Origin: Diplonema papillatum
Lineage: Eukaryota > Euglenozoa > Diplonemea > Diplonemida > Diplonemidae
Length of the DNA: 64,000 nucleotides
Reading direction: 5' to 3'
NCBI GenBank assembly: GCA_030068145.1
Contig: JAPJBO010000283.1
Coordinates: 62,001-126,000, forward strand
A program made the translations under genes and the position numbers. Numbering within the stretch: position 1 is the stretch's first letter; the number at the start of each line of letters is the position of its first letter. The notes beneath the pieces were generated by a model that ran no database searches, was not told the DNA's origin, and saw only the letters and a list, made by a program, of their open reading frames with translations. Shown piece after piece: positions 52,530-62,195 of this stretch.

Positions 52530-53065
52530 CAGCCGAGGACGCGTGCTGTAACCCACTGAGAGGGAATTCGTGCGCAGGAGAAGGTGAGGAAGAGCACACG
52601 TGCAAACCACCTGGAACCAATCGGGGGGCAGGCGGTTTCTCGTTGCAACCCGTCGGGAAAGTTTACGAAGTGTTCGACTCCTTCATGAACGGCGACTGAA
52701 CGGGGGGGGTTTGTATCGGTTTGGCCAGAACAAACCCCGATCGATGACCGCGTACTATCCTCACTCTCCCGTTAGATGAAGAAAACAAGGTTCGGGCACA
52801 CAAACAAAGGAAGCGCGAAGGATCCGTTTTTCCCCCCTTCTCCTTTGAGCGTGCTTGAGTTGCACAACGATCCAACGATCCCGCGGTGAATCTCCTGGCC
52901 TCAGCGGCACTGGCTCACCGCCCGGCCTCGTACGCAGCCTTACTGCCGACGGGGGCCTCGGCGCCGTGTCGTCTCTGCCCAGGCTCCCGTCTCCAATATG
53001 TCCTGGTGTAGCGACCACCCCCGCCCGTGCCGTCCCCTGCCATGCCTGCAATTTCTGGGGGGGTG
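52530..53065. other. Gene-free stretch
   Basis: Flank upstream of the possible first exon. No gene or inverted ends were recognised. Confidence 0.3.
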
Positions 53066-53112
53066 GAAGTTCACTTGAGGATCCGGGGTATCAAAGTCTC
53101 CGGGTGACCAGG
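53066..53112 (+). repeat. Copy of the CTCCGG-TGACC motif
   Basis: GAAGTTCACTTGAGGATCCG, then AAAGTCTCCGGGTGACCAG. Confidence 0.65.
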
Positions 53113-53158
53113 GACGGGTTCGTAAAAATGCTATGTGTATATTTTTGTGTTTTTTTAG

Positions 53159-53295
53159 GAAGCTGCAGTTTCCGCACACAATCTGAGCTCCATTCTTACA
53201 CTTCGTGTAGTGGAAGCTGCAGTTTCCGAACACAATCTGAGCACCATTCCTACACTTCGTGTAGTGGAAGCTGCAGTTTCCAAACGCATTCTGGG
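53159..53295 (+). repeat. 54-bp tandem repeat x 2.5
   Basis: Units start at 53159, 53213 and 53267 (GAAGCTGCAGTTTCC). Each complete unit contains CTACACTTCGTGTAG, a short palindrome. Confidence 0.9.
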
Positions 53296-54055
53296 CTAAG
53301 CCGGTGTGCTTATCTCTTCGCACGTGAAGTGTCGTGTGTTCGACTCTGCAGCTCGTCTTGACTGTCGCTATCAGACTCCCGCCTTCGTCTTTCCGATCGG
53401 CTTCCCCGGGAGTGCGTCAATGGCTTCTTCTTTTCATCTTGGGTGATGTTGGTGTCAGCAAGTAGATAATCGGTGAAAAAAGGCCGTCGAATGCGGAACC
53501 AGGCAATTCTATGCAGCTTCAGAATGGTTTTGGTGGTTACGCTGGTAGGCCGGTTATTCGACGCAGTTCCAGGGGGGTGGGGATGGACCGACTTATTTAC
53601 CGCCACCATGCCCGGATGCACTTTTCCAAGGGCTTGCCTCTTTGTGCTGCGCGCCGCTCGCTTTGGACTGCACTTTCCTGAGGGGATTCCGGTCATCTTT
53701 ACTGTTGCTACGTGCAAAGCAGGAAGGAACGGAGTGTTCGGGGCGGTGGAACGGCAACGCACAAAATAGTATGACGAGAGAGAGAGAGAGAGAAGAAACC
53801 CGGGGACTCAAAAAACGAGCAGGTGGGGCTTGAGAGGACGGCCTGGGGGCAAAAGGGATGGGGAGAAGAGGCAACAGACAGGAAACGGAGACAGCGAAAA
53901 GGATAACAAAAAAAATGCGTGTTGGGTGTGTTCGATATTGTTACGTGCTCTCAACAACGTGTTTTTTGTTTGTGCGCACTAGCGGAACTCACCTGCTTTG
54001 GTAAGTTTCATGTAAGACGCTGCCAACTACTTTTTTTAGTACCAACAATGCGTTG
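53296..54055. other. Gene-free stretch
   Basis: No supported gene; a GA microsatellite at about 53776-53792. Confidence 0.35.
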
Positions 54056-54142
54056 TTACTGGGGGGGGGTCGAATTATCAGTGGGGGCTAAATGCAACGG
54101 GTACCGTTAAATACAACGGGTATCGCGATTTCCAGATTTATA

Positions 54143-54291
54143 ATTTTTTTTTTTTTGTATAAGCACCTGCTTTGAAGGAAATGCTTGAGGAGACTGCCAG
54201 TTGCGATAGATCAAAGGAGGTAAATGTGCTGTAGCCCACACGAAACACAGGTAAATCTGGGTTTAGTGGCGGGCGTAAGCGTTCAACAAAA
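54143..54291 (-). repeat. A-tailed SINE-like repeat, 5'-truncated, minus strand
   Basis: The only reverse-oriented copy. It is truncated at TGTTGAACGC, like the copy at 9665, and ends with a tail of 14 A on its own strand. Confidence 0.8.
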
Positions 54292-54845
54292 ATGCCGAAG
54301 CAACTCGACAGGTCGGGCGCGGTGAGTTGGGTGAAGAGGGTGGTCGGGACTGATGTCCCGTCCCTTTTTTCCTTCACCGCCAAGAATAAGATTGACCGTT
54401 GGTTTACATGCTGGTCACCCCGCCTTCCCAGAACACAATCCTGATGCATATTGGTTTGTGGAATACTCAGCGTTTGAGCTGGTGTCGAATGGCCCAAACA
54501 GGCCCCCATCGTCCTCGAGACCGTAGCAACTGTTGTCGCCAACACACATGAGGGGAACACGGCTACTGGGTATCTTCTGAGCTGGAAATTGCCGTGAAAT
54601 TTGGGCTTGTTGACAAGGTGTCCGCAAGCCATCAAAGGGAAGACATTGTCACTGCAGCACGTTCTCACCCGCACATGCCAGTTTATTTTGCACGCGTTGG
54701 TCTCGCAATTCTCGCTGTAGCTTGTGAGGCACACTGGAATGCCGAGCATTTTGGATTAGAACTACTGTGCCTTGCAGAAACGCACCGGTCGGATGTTGAA
54801 TGGTGGGTTCACGAAGTGTATTTTTGTTGTCCGCTGAATGTAATG

Positions 54846-55056
54846 AGTACCTAGCCCCCCCCGTGCATAAGATGGATAAAAAACTCGGGTTTTGGCGGTA
54901 TCCATCTTAAACACGGGGGCACTGTAGACTACCGTGTAGTCACTTTGCACAGGGGTACCTCACCCCCGTGTTTAAGATGGATTGGCATTCTCGCCCGCCA
55001 TCCATCTTAATCAAGGGGGTTTGACTATCCATCTTATGCACGGGGGGGGCTAGGTA
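54846..55056. mobile_element. Nested MITE, about 211 bp
   Basis: Ends GAGTACCTAGCCCCCC, then GTGCATAAGATGGATA, inverted at the other end. A second inner pair (TCCATCTTAAACACGGGG and inverse) makes a double foldback. The sequence before it (GTGTATTTTTGTTGTCCGCT) recurs just after it at 55085. Confidence 0.8.
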
Positions 55057-55282
55057 CTCGGTGTATTCCAAAAGAAATCTTTTTGGTGTATTTTTGTTGT
55101 CCGCTGAATAGAATGAGAACAACTCAGTGTATTCAGAAAGAAATCTTTTTTTCTCAAAAAAAAAAAAAAATTGCCCAATTTCGCCCGTCTGTACGGTTAA
55201 TACAACGAGACTCCGATAATTCGACGCCCCCCCCCCCCCCCCAGTAACACAATAAGTTTTTGAAAATGGGTTTTTTGCAAAG

Positions 55283-55326
55283 GAGGAAGAAGAAGAAGAA
55301 GAAGAAGAAGAAGAAGAAGAAGAAGA
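55283..55326 (+). repeat. GAA microsatellite
   Basis: About 14 GAA units. A second tract lies at 56279-56313. Confidence 0.9.
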
Positions 55327-55384
55327 CGTCGGTCAAGATTGTGGCCATTCTACCCCTGAGCTGGAACTATTCAGGGGGGGAAAA

Positions 55385-55465
55385 CTTAGTTTAATGCTTA
55401 GGCAGAACACTGCCTCTCATGCATGTTTGATGTTAGCATCGAGTTTTCGTCGAACAAGGGGGGTG
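55385..55465 (+). repeat. Relative of the PX-array spacer
   Basis: GTTTAATGCTTAGGCAGAAC, TGCCTCTCATGCATG and GATGTTAGCATCGAG resemble 1395-1465 of the PX array, so the sequence at the array breakpoint is itself a dispersed repeat. Confidence 0.5.
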
Positions 55466-55870
55466 TGTGACAACGGGGAAGATCTCAGGTCAATGGTCAG
55501 GCAGACCTTTGCCTGTCGCGCATGCTGGGATCCTGATACTACCAGCTGACGGGCAGGCAGACATGGCCACAACTTTGACTACTGGCGCATTTTTTTGATC
55601 TACTGGTTTTAACTTCTTCGTAGCTAGAACAAAAGGAGCGAAGTACAGCAGAGCATCCATCGGGTTTCGGAAAGAAGGCGCGGGAACCGGGCGGAACTGT
55701 CTACGGTGTGTATTTACCACAAAGCTGGCGCAGTTGGCACGCCCGTGACTTCTCATGATCATGCAAGATTTTGCTTCTTGCGCCAATAAAATATATCATT
55801 CGCCGTTTTTTGCCACGCAACCTCTTCCCGACCTGGGAAGAACAGAGGACCTGTGTGCGGAACTGTAGAG

Positions 55871-56086
55871 ATACTCGAGGGACTGCCTTGTGCTCATTTC
55901 GAAGGAGGCTAGAGGGAGAAAACAATACAACTACAAAGTGGGTCTTTTTTGTTGAACGCTTACGCCCGCCACTAAACCCAGATTTACCTGTGTTTCGTGT
56001 GAGCTACAGCACATTTACCTCCTTTGATCTATCGCAACTGGCAGTCTCCTCAAGCATTTCCTACAAAGCAGGTGCTTATACAAAAA
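55871..56086 (+). repeat. A-tailed SINE-like repeat, full length
   Basis: ATACTCGAGGGACTGCC to GGTGCTTATACAAAAA; it lacks the short GAGTTAAAG insert seen in the copies at 15172 and 20314. Confidence 0.8.
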
Positions 56087-56748
56087 GGGAACACTTCCGG
56101 TGATGGGAATTGCACTGCTCGGAAAGGGAGCACTGGATGATCAGCATCAATTGATAAATGATGGTGACAATGATCTGGTCAAATACTCTTGTTCTTCACG
56201 TGTACAGTGTATAAACCTCGTGCAGCGTTTCATGTGCAGCGGTGTTCCGGAAGGGTTTCCCTTCAGTACGAATGGACTGAAGAAGAAGAAGAAGAAGAAG
56301 AAGAAGAAGAAAAAGGCCGCTCCTGTCCAGGAACGTGACGGTCAACCACAGCTTGCAAAGCTTGAGTCGGAGGCAGCACAGTGCCACAACCCCGTCCGCT
56401 CTGCCCTGCGGCTGACCGTCTCGACGAGCTTGTGTTCAGCGCGAGCGCCAAGCCCCAAGGTGCGCCAAGCCTTGATGCTTCACGAATGGACTGAAAAAAG
56501 TGCAAAGAAAGACATGCGTGGTTTTGTTGAAAACACGAGCAACCGGAACGGGGAAGACCGCGCACGTAAAGGTGCCATGGGTACATTGTGTTTAGACAAA
56601 ACGTGCATGCATATTGTTTTGCTGAAATAAGCCGCCTATGTCCAAGACGTGGAACGTTCGCAAAGCTTCTGCGAAGGGAGAAGCCGGAAAGTGAGACGGA
56701 AAACAAATATGTTCCAGCCTTGTCGTCTATTGCGGGTCGCTGTTTTTA
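56087..56748. other. Spacer with GAA tract, no supported gene
   Basis: A plus-strand frame of 176 codons (56100-56630) exists but includes a run of 12 Lys from the GAA tract and has no recognisable domain. Confidence 0.35.
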
Positions 56749-56970
56749 GAGTTATAGTTCGCTTGAGAACCCGGGATGTTAGAGTCTCCGGGTGACCTTT
56801 CGTCGAATGGGTTCTTTTAAAGCTAATACGTACTGGGTGGGTTTGGGGGGGCATGCCTGGCTTCTTTCGAGTACACTTTACTTGCTCGCTTTGGCGAGTC
56901 AGGTTCGAAACAATTTGTGACCGATACCAAGTTCTCGCCAGGTTAGGTGAGTGTTCTTGGGCTCCCCACG
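56749..56970 (+). repeat. 220-bp repeat headed by the CTCCGG-TGACC motif, copy 2
   Basis: Matches 52122-52345 throughout. It is followed at 56977-57015 by a further short motif copy (AGAAAGTTCGCTTGAAACTT and CTTCGGGTGATC). Confidence 0.8.
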
Positions 56971-57015
56971 TTCTTTAGAGAGAAAGTTCGCTTGAAACTT
57001 CTTCGGGTGATCTTT

Positions 57016-57640
57016 GGCAATTATGGGACGATATCCTTTGTGTTCTGCGTGTTCTGAAGGGTGGTGGTTACACGAGTTAGGAGAATCGGTGTGTCCCTTT
57101 GTGTTGTCGATCGCTGGTGGGGGTTCGGCCATTATCCACATACCTTATTTACGGTAGGCCCTCCGCCGTAGCAGGTGACTGTCTGTTCTTGGTACCGTAT
57201 GACCGTCTCTTTTCGTGTACTTTTTCTTCGACTGTTCGATTTCATAGACTTTCGCTCCCCCAGACTTCCGTGTTGTTTGCAACTTAGTATTTGTCACCCT
57301 GGGTGTAGTATTACGAAGGGAGGAAAGACCGTCGGGAGTGCTTGTCTTATGCGTGGAGCGGGGGGGGGTGCCGATTTCTTTCTTTCCGTTTACGCCGCCC
57401 GGTCTCTTTTAACCACCCTGGCGGGTGGGAAGGTGTCGAGTGCAGTGGCTGGCAACGCGGGCCAGGTGATGACCGAGCGGCAGGTTTTTCATGGCCAAGA
57501 CCACCCTGCCTGTCAAGGAATCCTGAAGCTCTGTGCGGGGCTGGCATCGATATAAAACCGTGTCACCTGTTTAGTTGACCTGTTTCATCCACACACCGCT
57601 GCGAATTGTTGGCGTTGGTGGTACCCCCGAAACCCCCGTA
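57016..57640. other. Gene-free stretch
   Basis: Open frames are short; no domain was recognised. Confidence 0.3.
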
Positions 57641-57755
57641 TTAGTTCGTGCGGGGGTTTGTGAAAGCGCGAGGGCTACATTTTATAAGTGTACTGGACTC
57701 TCTTTTGGCCGCAGTGGCAAGCTATACAAGCCCTGTCAGGACCGTTTAGACATTC
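57641..57755 (+). repeat. Solo copy of the 168-bp array unit
   Basis: AGTTCGTGCGGGGGTTTGTG through CAGGACCGTTTAGACATTCA. It has CCCCC and GGGGG where the array units have CCCC and GGGG, keeping the stem paired. The outer 5' stem arm is missing. Confidence 0.8.
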
Positions 57756-57818
57756 AAGCGTTATTTGTGGATTAGAAGGTCGGTATTTTAAAGTCTCCGG
57801 TTGACCGTAGAGGCTTGG
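57756..57818 (+). repeat. Copy of the CTCCGG-TGACC motif, pair with 26611
   Basis: Nearly identical to 26611-26673; a further weaker relative (GAGGTTCGGTATTTTAGACC) is at 59487. Confidence 0.75.
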
Positions 57819-58363
57819 GTATGGCGGGGGGTTGAGAAAAGTAAAAGAGTGCGACTCGTTTCGGGTGTTGTGTCACTCCGTTGTGAAACCTTGTGAAGTC
57901 CCCTAACGCGTTTAGAGGGTGCTTGGGTTTGGGTAGGGTGTGGTCGTTCTGCTGCGGCGTGAAAAGCCAGGAAGTTTCGACGCTAATCTTCGACTCTTGA
58001 TTAAGTTCACCGGGTTGCGTGCTCGTCAGGAAGATCCCGGTGCCTGGCTTTTCTTCTGGGTGGTTTCGTGTTGATCGGCGGCTGTGTGTTACGAGGCACG
58101 GATTAGGGGATGAAAAAAGGAAAAAGAAATGGGGGAGAAAAAGAAGGGGGGGAGAGGGGGAGAGGGGAAGTTGGGGTTTTGAGGGTTGTCCTCGGGGTAC
58201 GGGGGGGGGTGGTTGGAGGGTTTGAGTGACAGAGGTTACGCTTGCGCTGTTCGCATGAAGGCTCGTTGGCTCGAAGAAGTGGAAGTAGCGTAGGTTATTG
58301 TTCGATGTTATTCTTACAGTCGTAAGATGTGATAAAAAATTTTATTTAAAAAAAAAAAAAATT
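57819..58363. other. Gene-free, G-rich stretch
   Basis: Purine-rich on the plus strand around 58110-58220. No gene was seen. Confidence 0.3.
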
Positions 58364-59098
58364 CAGTTAGCCACCAGCTGCATGTAGAGTCTCAATGTGT
58401 AGCCCTACCCCGTATTGCGTAGTTCGTGCGGGGTTTGTGAAACGGCGAGGGCTACATTTTATAAGTGTACTGGACTCTCTTTTGGCCGCAGTGGCAAGCT
58501 ATACAAGCCCTGTCAGGACCCTTTAGACATTCAGTTAGCCACCAGCTGCATGTAGAGTCTCAATATGTAGCCCTACCCCGTATTGCGTAGTTCGTGCGGG
58601 GTTTGTGAAACGGCGAGGGCTACATTTTATAAGTGTACTGGACTCTCTTTTGGCCGCAGTGGCAAGCTATACAAGCCCTGTCAGGACCCTTTAGACATTC
58701 AGTTAGCCACCAGCTGCATGTAGAGTCTCAATATGTAGCCCTACCCCGTATTGCGAAGTTCGTGCGGGGTTTGTGAAACGGCGAGGGCTACATTTTATAA
58801 GTGTACTGGACTCTCTTTTGGCCGCAGTGGCAAGCTATACAAGCCCTGTCAGGACCCTTTAGACATTCAGTTAGCCACCAGCTGCATGTAGAGTCTCAAT
58901 ATGTAGCCCTACCCCGTATTGCGAAGTTCGTGCGGGGTTTGTGAAACGGCGAGGGCTACATTTTATAAGTGTACTGGACTCTCTTTTGGCCGCAGTGGCA
59001 AGCTATACAAGCCCTGTCAGGACCCTTTAGACATTCAGTTAGCCACCAGCTGCATGTAGAGTCTCAATATGTAGCCCTACCCCGTATTGCGTAGTTCC
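58364..59098. repeat. 168-bp tandem array x 4.4, foldable unit
   Basis: Units start at 58364, 58532, 58700, 58868 and 59036, nearly identical. In each, ATGTAGCCCT pairs with AGGGCTACAT and, inside it, ACCCCG pairs with CGGGGT; an outer AGAGTC/GACTCT pair can close the structure. There is no spacer between units and no conserved ORF. Confidence 0.9.
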
Positions 59099-59100
59099 TG

Positions 59101-59218
59101 CGTATAAGTCGATCTTTGAGTGCGTGAGCCCCTCCGAAAAAAGGTCCATCACACTTGCGTATATAAGTCGATCTTTGAGTGCGTGAGCCCCTTCGAAGAA
59201 AGGTCCATCACTGCGTAG
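59101..59218 (+). repeat. 57-bp tandem duplication
   Basis: ATAAGTCGATCTTTGAGTGC, GTGAGCCCC and AGGTCCATCAC occur twice in succession directly after the 168-bp array. Confidence 0.85.
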
Positions 59219-59950
59219 TTTGTGCGAGTTCTTGCGCACTTCGATACTTCGGTTTTCGGTGGTTCTAACCACCTCGAACCCCGCGGTTTTGAGGTCACGA
59301 GGTATGCAGCTCTTCTACGAAGCTCCTCTGCCACGTAACTTCTCCTGACATGTATCAGGCCGGCACAGTTCCGCATGCCGATGACGTCCCGCTAACGCGG
59401 GAAGAGCCCGATGTCAGCGCAACAACGAAGAACGCGAGTCGCCCCTACCCGAATCTCAGCGATTTTCCAGCGTTTTGTTATGGTTTAGAGGTTCGGTATT
59501 TTAGACCATTCAGGCTGAGATTCGGGTAGTGAGACACACTAGCACACTTTGACTAACCAAGTTTGTGACTAATGAGACCGACACCAAGTTTCGTGTTGCT
59601 TGGCGGAACCGCGCCTCGGCTCGGTAGGCACCTGTCTCTCCCATCAGTGATGGTACACCACAGCCCATCTTCATCACGGCCGCGACCAAACACCGATTTA
59701 TTCTTTCCGAACAGAGTGCATCAAAACACCGCAAGGTCTTCCGCCTCTCTTCTACACTTTTCCCTCAGTAGTTAGTCAGGTTACATCCGCCGCAGAAGGC
59801 GTGTTCATGTCTACGATAGCGTTTTCTTTTACTTTATTTTCGTAATTTGAAAAGGTTCGGTTGGTTAAAGTCTCCGGTGTTGACCGTGGGAGGTTTTTCT
59901 TTTTTTGCAAAGCATTTGGGGGAAAGAGAGTAAGAAAGGGGTAGGGGTTT
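59219..59950. other. Gene-free stretch with repeat fragments
   Basis: A fragment of the 220-bp repeat (GAGACCGACACCAAGTTTCG) is at about 59574-59593, and a motif relative at 59855-59890 (AAAGTCTCCGGTGTTGACCG). No gene was seen. Confidence 0.35.
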
Positions 59951-60140
59951 GTTTTAGAGTTAAAGTTCGCTTGAAAGGCCGGGGTTTTAGGGTCTCCGTG
60001 TGACCGTTCATGAATGGGTTCTCTTAGAGCAAGAAAGGGCAATGTGGTTACGGGTTGTATATTTGGTGGCACGCTTTCGTGATGAGTTGGCTAACCATGT
60101 CCGGGACTGTTTGTGACCGACACCAAGTACATTCCTTCGT
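59951..60140 (+). repeat. Repeat headed by the CTCCGG-TGACC motif, copy 3 (diverged)
   Basis: GAGTTAAAGTTCGCTTGAAA, GGGTCTCCGTGTGACCG and GTTTGTGACCGACACCAAGT are in the same order as in copies 1 and 2, with a shorter, altered middle. Confidence 0.75.
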
Positions 60141-60331
60141 GGAGTGTAGTCTTTTACTCAATGTTCGAACTAGAGCAGACAAAGAAGTGCGTAGTTTTGT
60201 TGTGAAGGATGAAAGAGCGTTCGCTGCCCGCGACTGGTAGAATGAGGACCCCACCGTGGCATTGCCCACCTTGTGCAGGAGCTTGCGGCGGCGGTGAGGC
60301 CGCGATTGCTCCGCGGGATGTGTCCGTCCGC

Positions 60332-60745
60332 GCCCCGCCCCTTAATCACACAGGGAATCCTGTTCAGGGTTTGCTTTTTCCGTGCCTTCACCCCATTGGG
60401 CGGACAAGTGCGCGGCTCAAGCTGCAGATTGGTTTTCGGGGTTGTCTCAATGCTTGCTTGCGTTGCTGGAAAATCCGCCCCCTCCCCTAATCACACAGGG
60501 AGTCCTGTCAGGGTTTGCTTTCCGCGCGTTCATTGGGCGGACAAGTGCGCGGTTCAAGCTGCAGATTGATTTTCGGGGTTGTCGCAATGCTTGCTGGCGT
60601 TGCTGGAAAATCCGCCCCCTCCCCTAATCACACAGGAAGTCCTGTTCAGGGTTTGCTTTTTCCGTGCATTCACCCCATTGGGCGGACGAGTGCGCGGCTG
60701 AAAGCTGCAGACCTATTTTCGGGGTGCTTGCTTGCGTTGCTGGCT
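60332..60745. repeat. Tandem repeat, about 140 bp x 3
   Basis: CCTAATCACACAGG landmarks at 60339, 60487 and 60625; units contain TTGGGCGGACAAGTGCGCGG and TGCTGGAAAATCCGCCCCC. Units differ by small indels. Confidence 0.85.
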
Positions 60746-61039
60746 AATGTAGTAGTATATGTCGTCCTAATCCGGGAACAAGTCAGGGAGAAGAACGGAG
60801 CAATCTTTACAAACAAACGAGTGACCTAAGGCGCCAATCCGAGCGCACACAGCAGCAGTGACGCGTCGGCAGTATTTGCACTTCAGGTTGCTGGCCAAAA
60901 GAACAAAAGAAAAAAAAAATAGGAAGAGCAAGAGACTTTGGTTGCAAACTGCACAGCGGGCGAGGCTCCCCCGCGTTTTCTGTCGTAAAAGCGTTTCTTC
61001 GACGACACGTCGAGGTTCTGTGAAGAAGACAGGCGCTTC

Positions 61040-61160
61040 TCTGTTTGTGCGTGCCGGTTGATCGTTTTCCCACTTGTGTTTTCAGGTAAGGAATTCTGAT
61101 CAACCGACCAAAACACGCTGTCTACGTCGTTTTAGCCTGCGCAAGATTGTTAGTACTAAA
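61040..61160 (+). repeat. Dispersed repeat, pair with 36420-36590
   Basis: TTGATCGTTTTCC, CAGGTAAGGAATTCTGATCA and ACCAAAACACGCTG in the same order as the partner. Confidence 0.7.
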
Positions 61161-61794
61161 AATGTCGGGGGGGAAATGTTTCTTGGGTTTGAGGAGCGCG
61201 TGGTGCTTTAGGCCAGGTTATATAACCGCGGATTTAGTGAAGGATTGTTCAGGAACCGGTCGTGAGCGAAACCCGACCAGGTAACGACCATTTCACTGTC
61301 TTCTTTGTTTTGTGATGCGAACATCACGAGGTGCTGTCGGGGGGGGAAATGTTTCTTGGGTTTGCATGGATATAGTAGGGGGGGGGGGGGGGGGGTTTGG
61401 GGGGGTTTTGTGCGGCGCGGCTAGGGTTCGGGTTGGGAAACGGACATGGTCGGTTTAAGGACCAGCCTTTTTGCGGCCATCGCGACGATGGGCACGACGA
61501 TCGGTCGCCCGGCTAGGCCGAGTGACGCGGCAGTTTTTCCGCCGGCACCACCGCTCTAGTGTGCCGAAACGTCGAGTACGACTACACCTCGAGAACGTTG
61601 ACGTGAGCCCGTGGCCAAGCCTCGTTGGCACATCGAGCCCTTCTTCGCCTCGACGTTCTCCACACAAGATAACAGTACGCACTCGGGGATCAGCGTCGCA
61701 GGGGGGTACTTCGATATGTGGCAGAGAGTGGATGCGGTGCTCCTCCGAGTAGCAGAGCATCCTCCACGACTGTGAAGGGCGCATTGAGGATACT
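61161..61794. other. Gene-free stretch with an 18-G run
   Basis: G homopolymer at about 61378-61395. A minus-strand frame at 61455-61886 is open but has no recognised content. Confidence 0.35.
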
Positions 61795-61885
61795 ACCCGG
61801 TGCAGTACTGTGCACCCACAACTTCTTCCCCACAATGTGGTCAGAATAGCCACAGCATTTACCCACAATACATTGGTGGCTATCA
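61795..61885 (+). mobile_element. Partial copy of the 13384 foldback MITE
   Basis: CACAATGTGGTCAGAATAGC, then TTTACCCACAATAC, matches the left arm and centre of the 13384 element; only a stub of the right arm (GGTGGCTAT) remains. Confidence 0.7.
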
Positions 61886-61978
61886 CGTCCGTGGCGGCAC
61901 CCGCTCAGTATCGGTATGCTTGCCCTGGAAAAATCGCTGCTTTCGGGGCTGCGTAATGCTGGCAGGTCTTCTTTGTAA

Positions 61979-62195
61979 AAAGAGAGAGAGAGAGAGAGAA
62001 CACACAACACAAGCCAAAGGGTGTGGCGGTTAGTCACGCCTTAGCAGTCCCAGGGCCTCTCCCCTCCCACCGATATGTGTTCTCGCTGTCATCGCTACCG
62101 CGCTGACAATTCCGAGAGAGAGAGAGAGAGAAAGAGAGAGAAAACACAAAACAAGAGATTCCGGGTCTGTCACGCCTTAGCAGTCCCAGGGCCTG
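61979..62195 (+). repeat. Two GA microsatellites each followed by a shared segment
   Basis: GA tracts at 61980 and 62115 are each followed by AACACA-rich sequence and GTCACGCCTTAGCAGTCCCA GGGCCT (62028 and 62166), a diverged tandem duplication of about 137 bp. Confidence 0.6.

Larger units (their letters stand above)
54056..55248. mobile_element. Composite element with GTTACTGGGG inverted ends
   Basis: Left GTTACTGGGGGGGGGTCGAA then TTATC, right its inverted counterpart with a longer C run (55215-55248). About 1.2 kb. Inside are a SINE-like copy (54143) and a nested MITE (54846). The ends resemble the TCGAATAATAACA family. Confidence 0.6.

Noticed and set aside
56100-56630. 176-codon frame with poly-Lys
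   Set aside because: The Lys run comes from a GAA microsatellite and the rest has no domain.
58364-59098. CRISPR array
   Set aside because: Units abut directly with no unique spacers, there are no cas genes, and the organism is a eukaryote.
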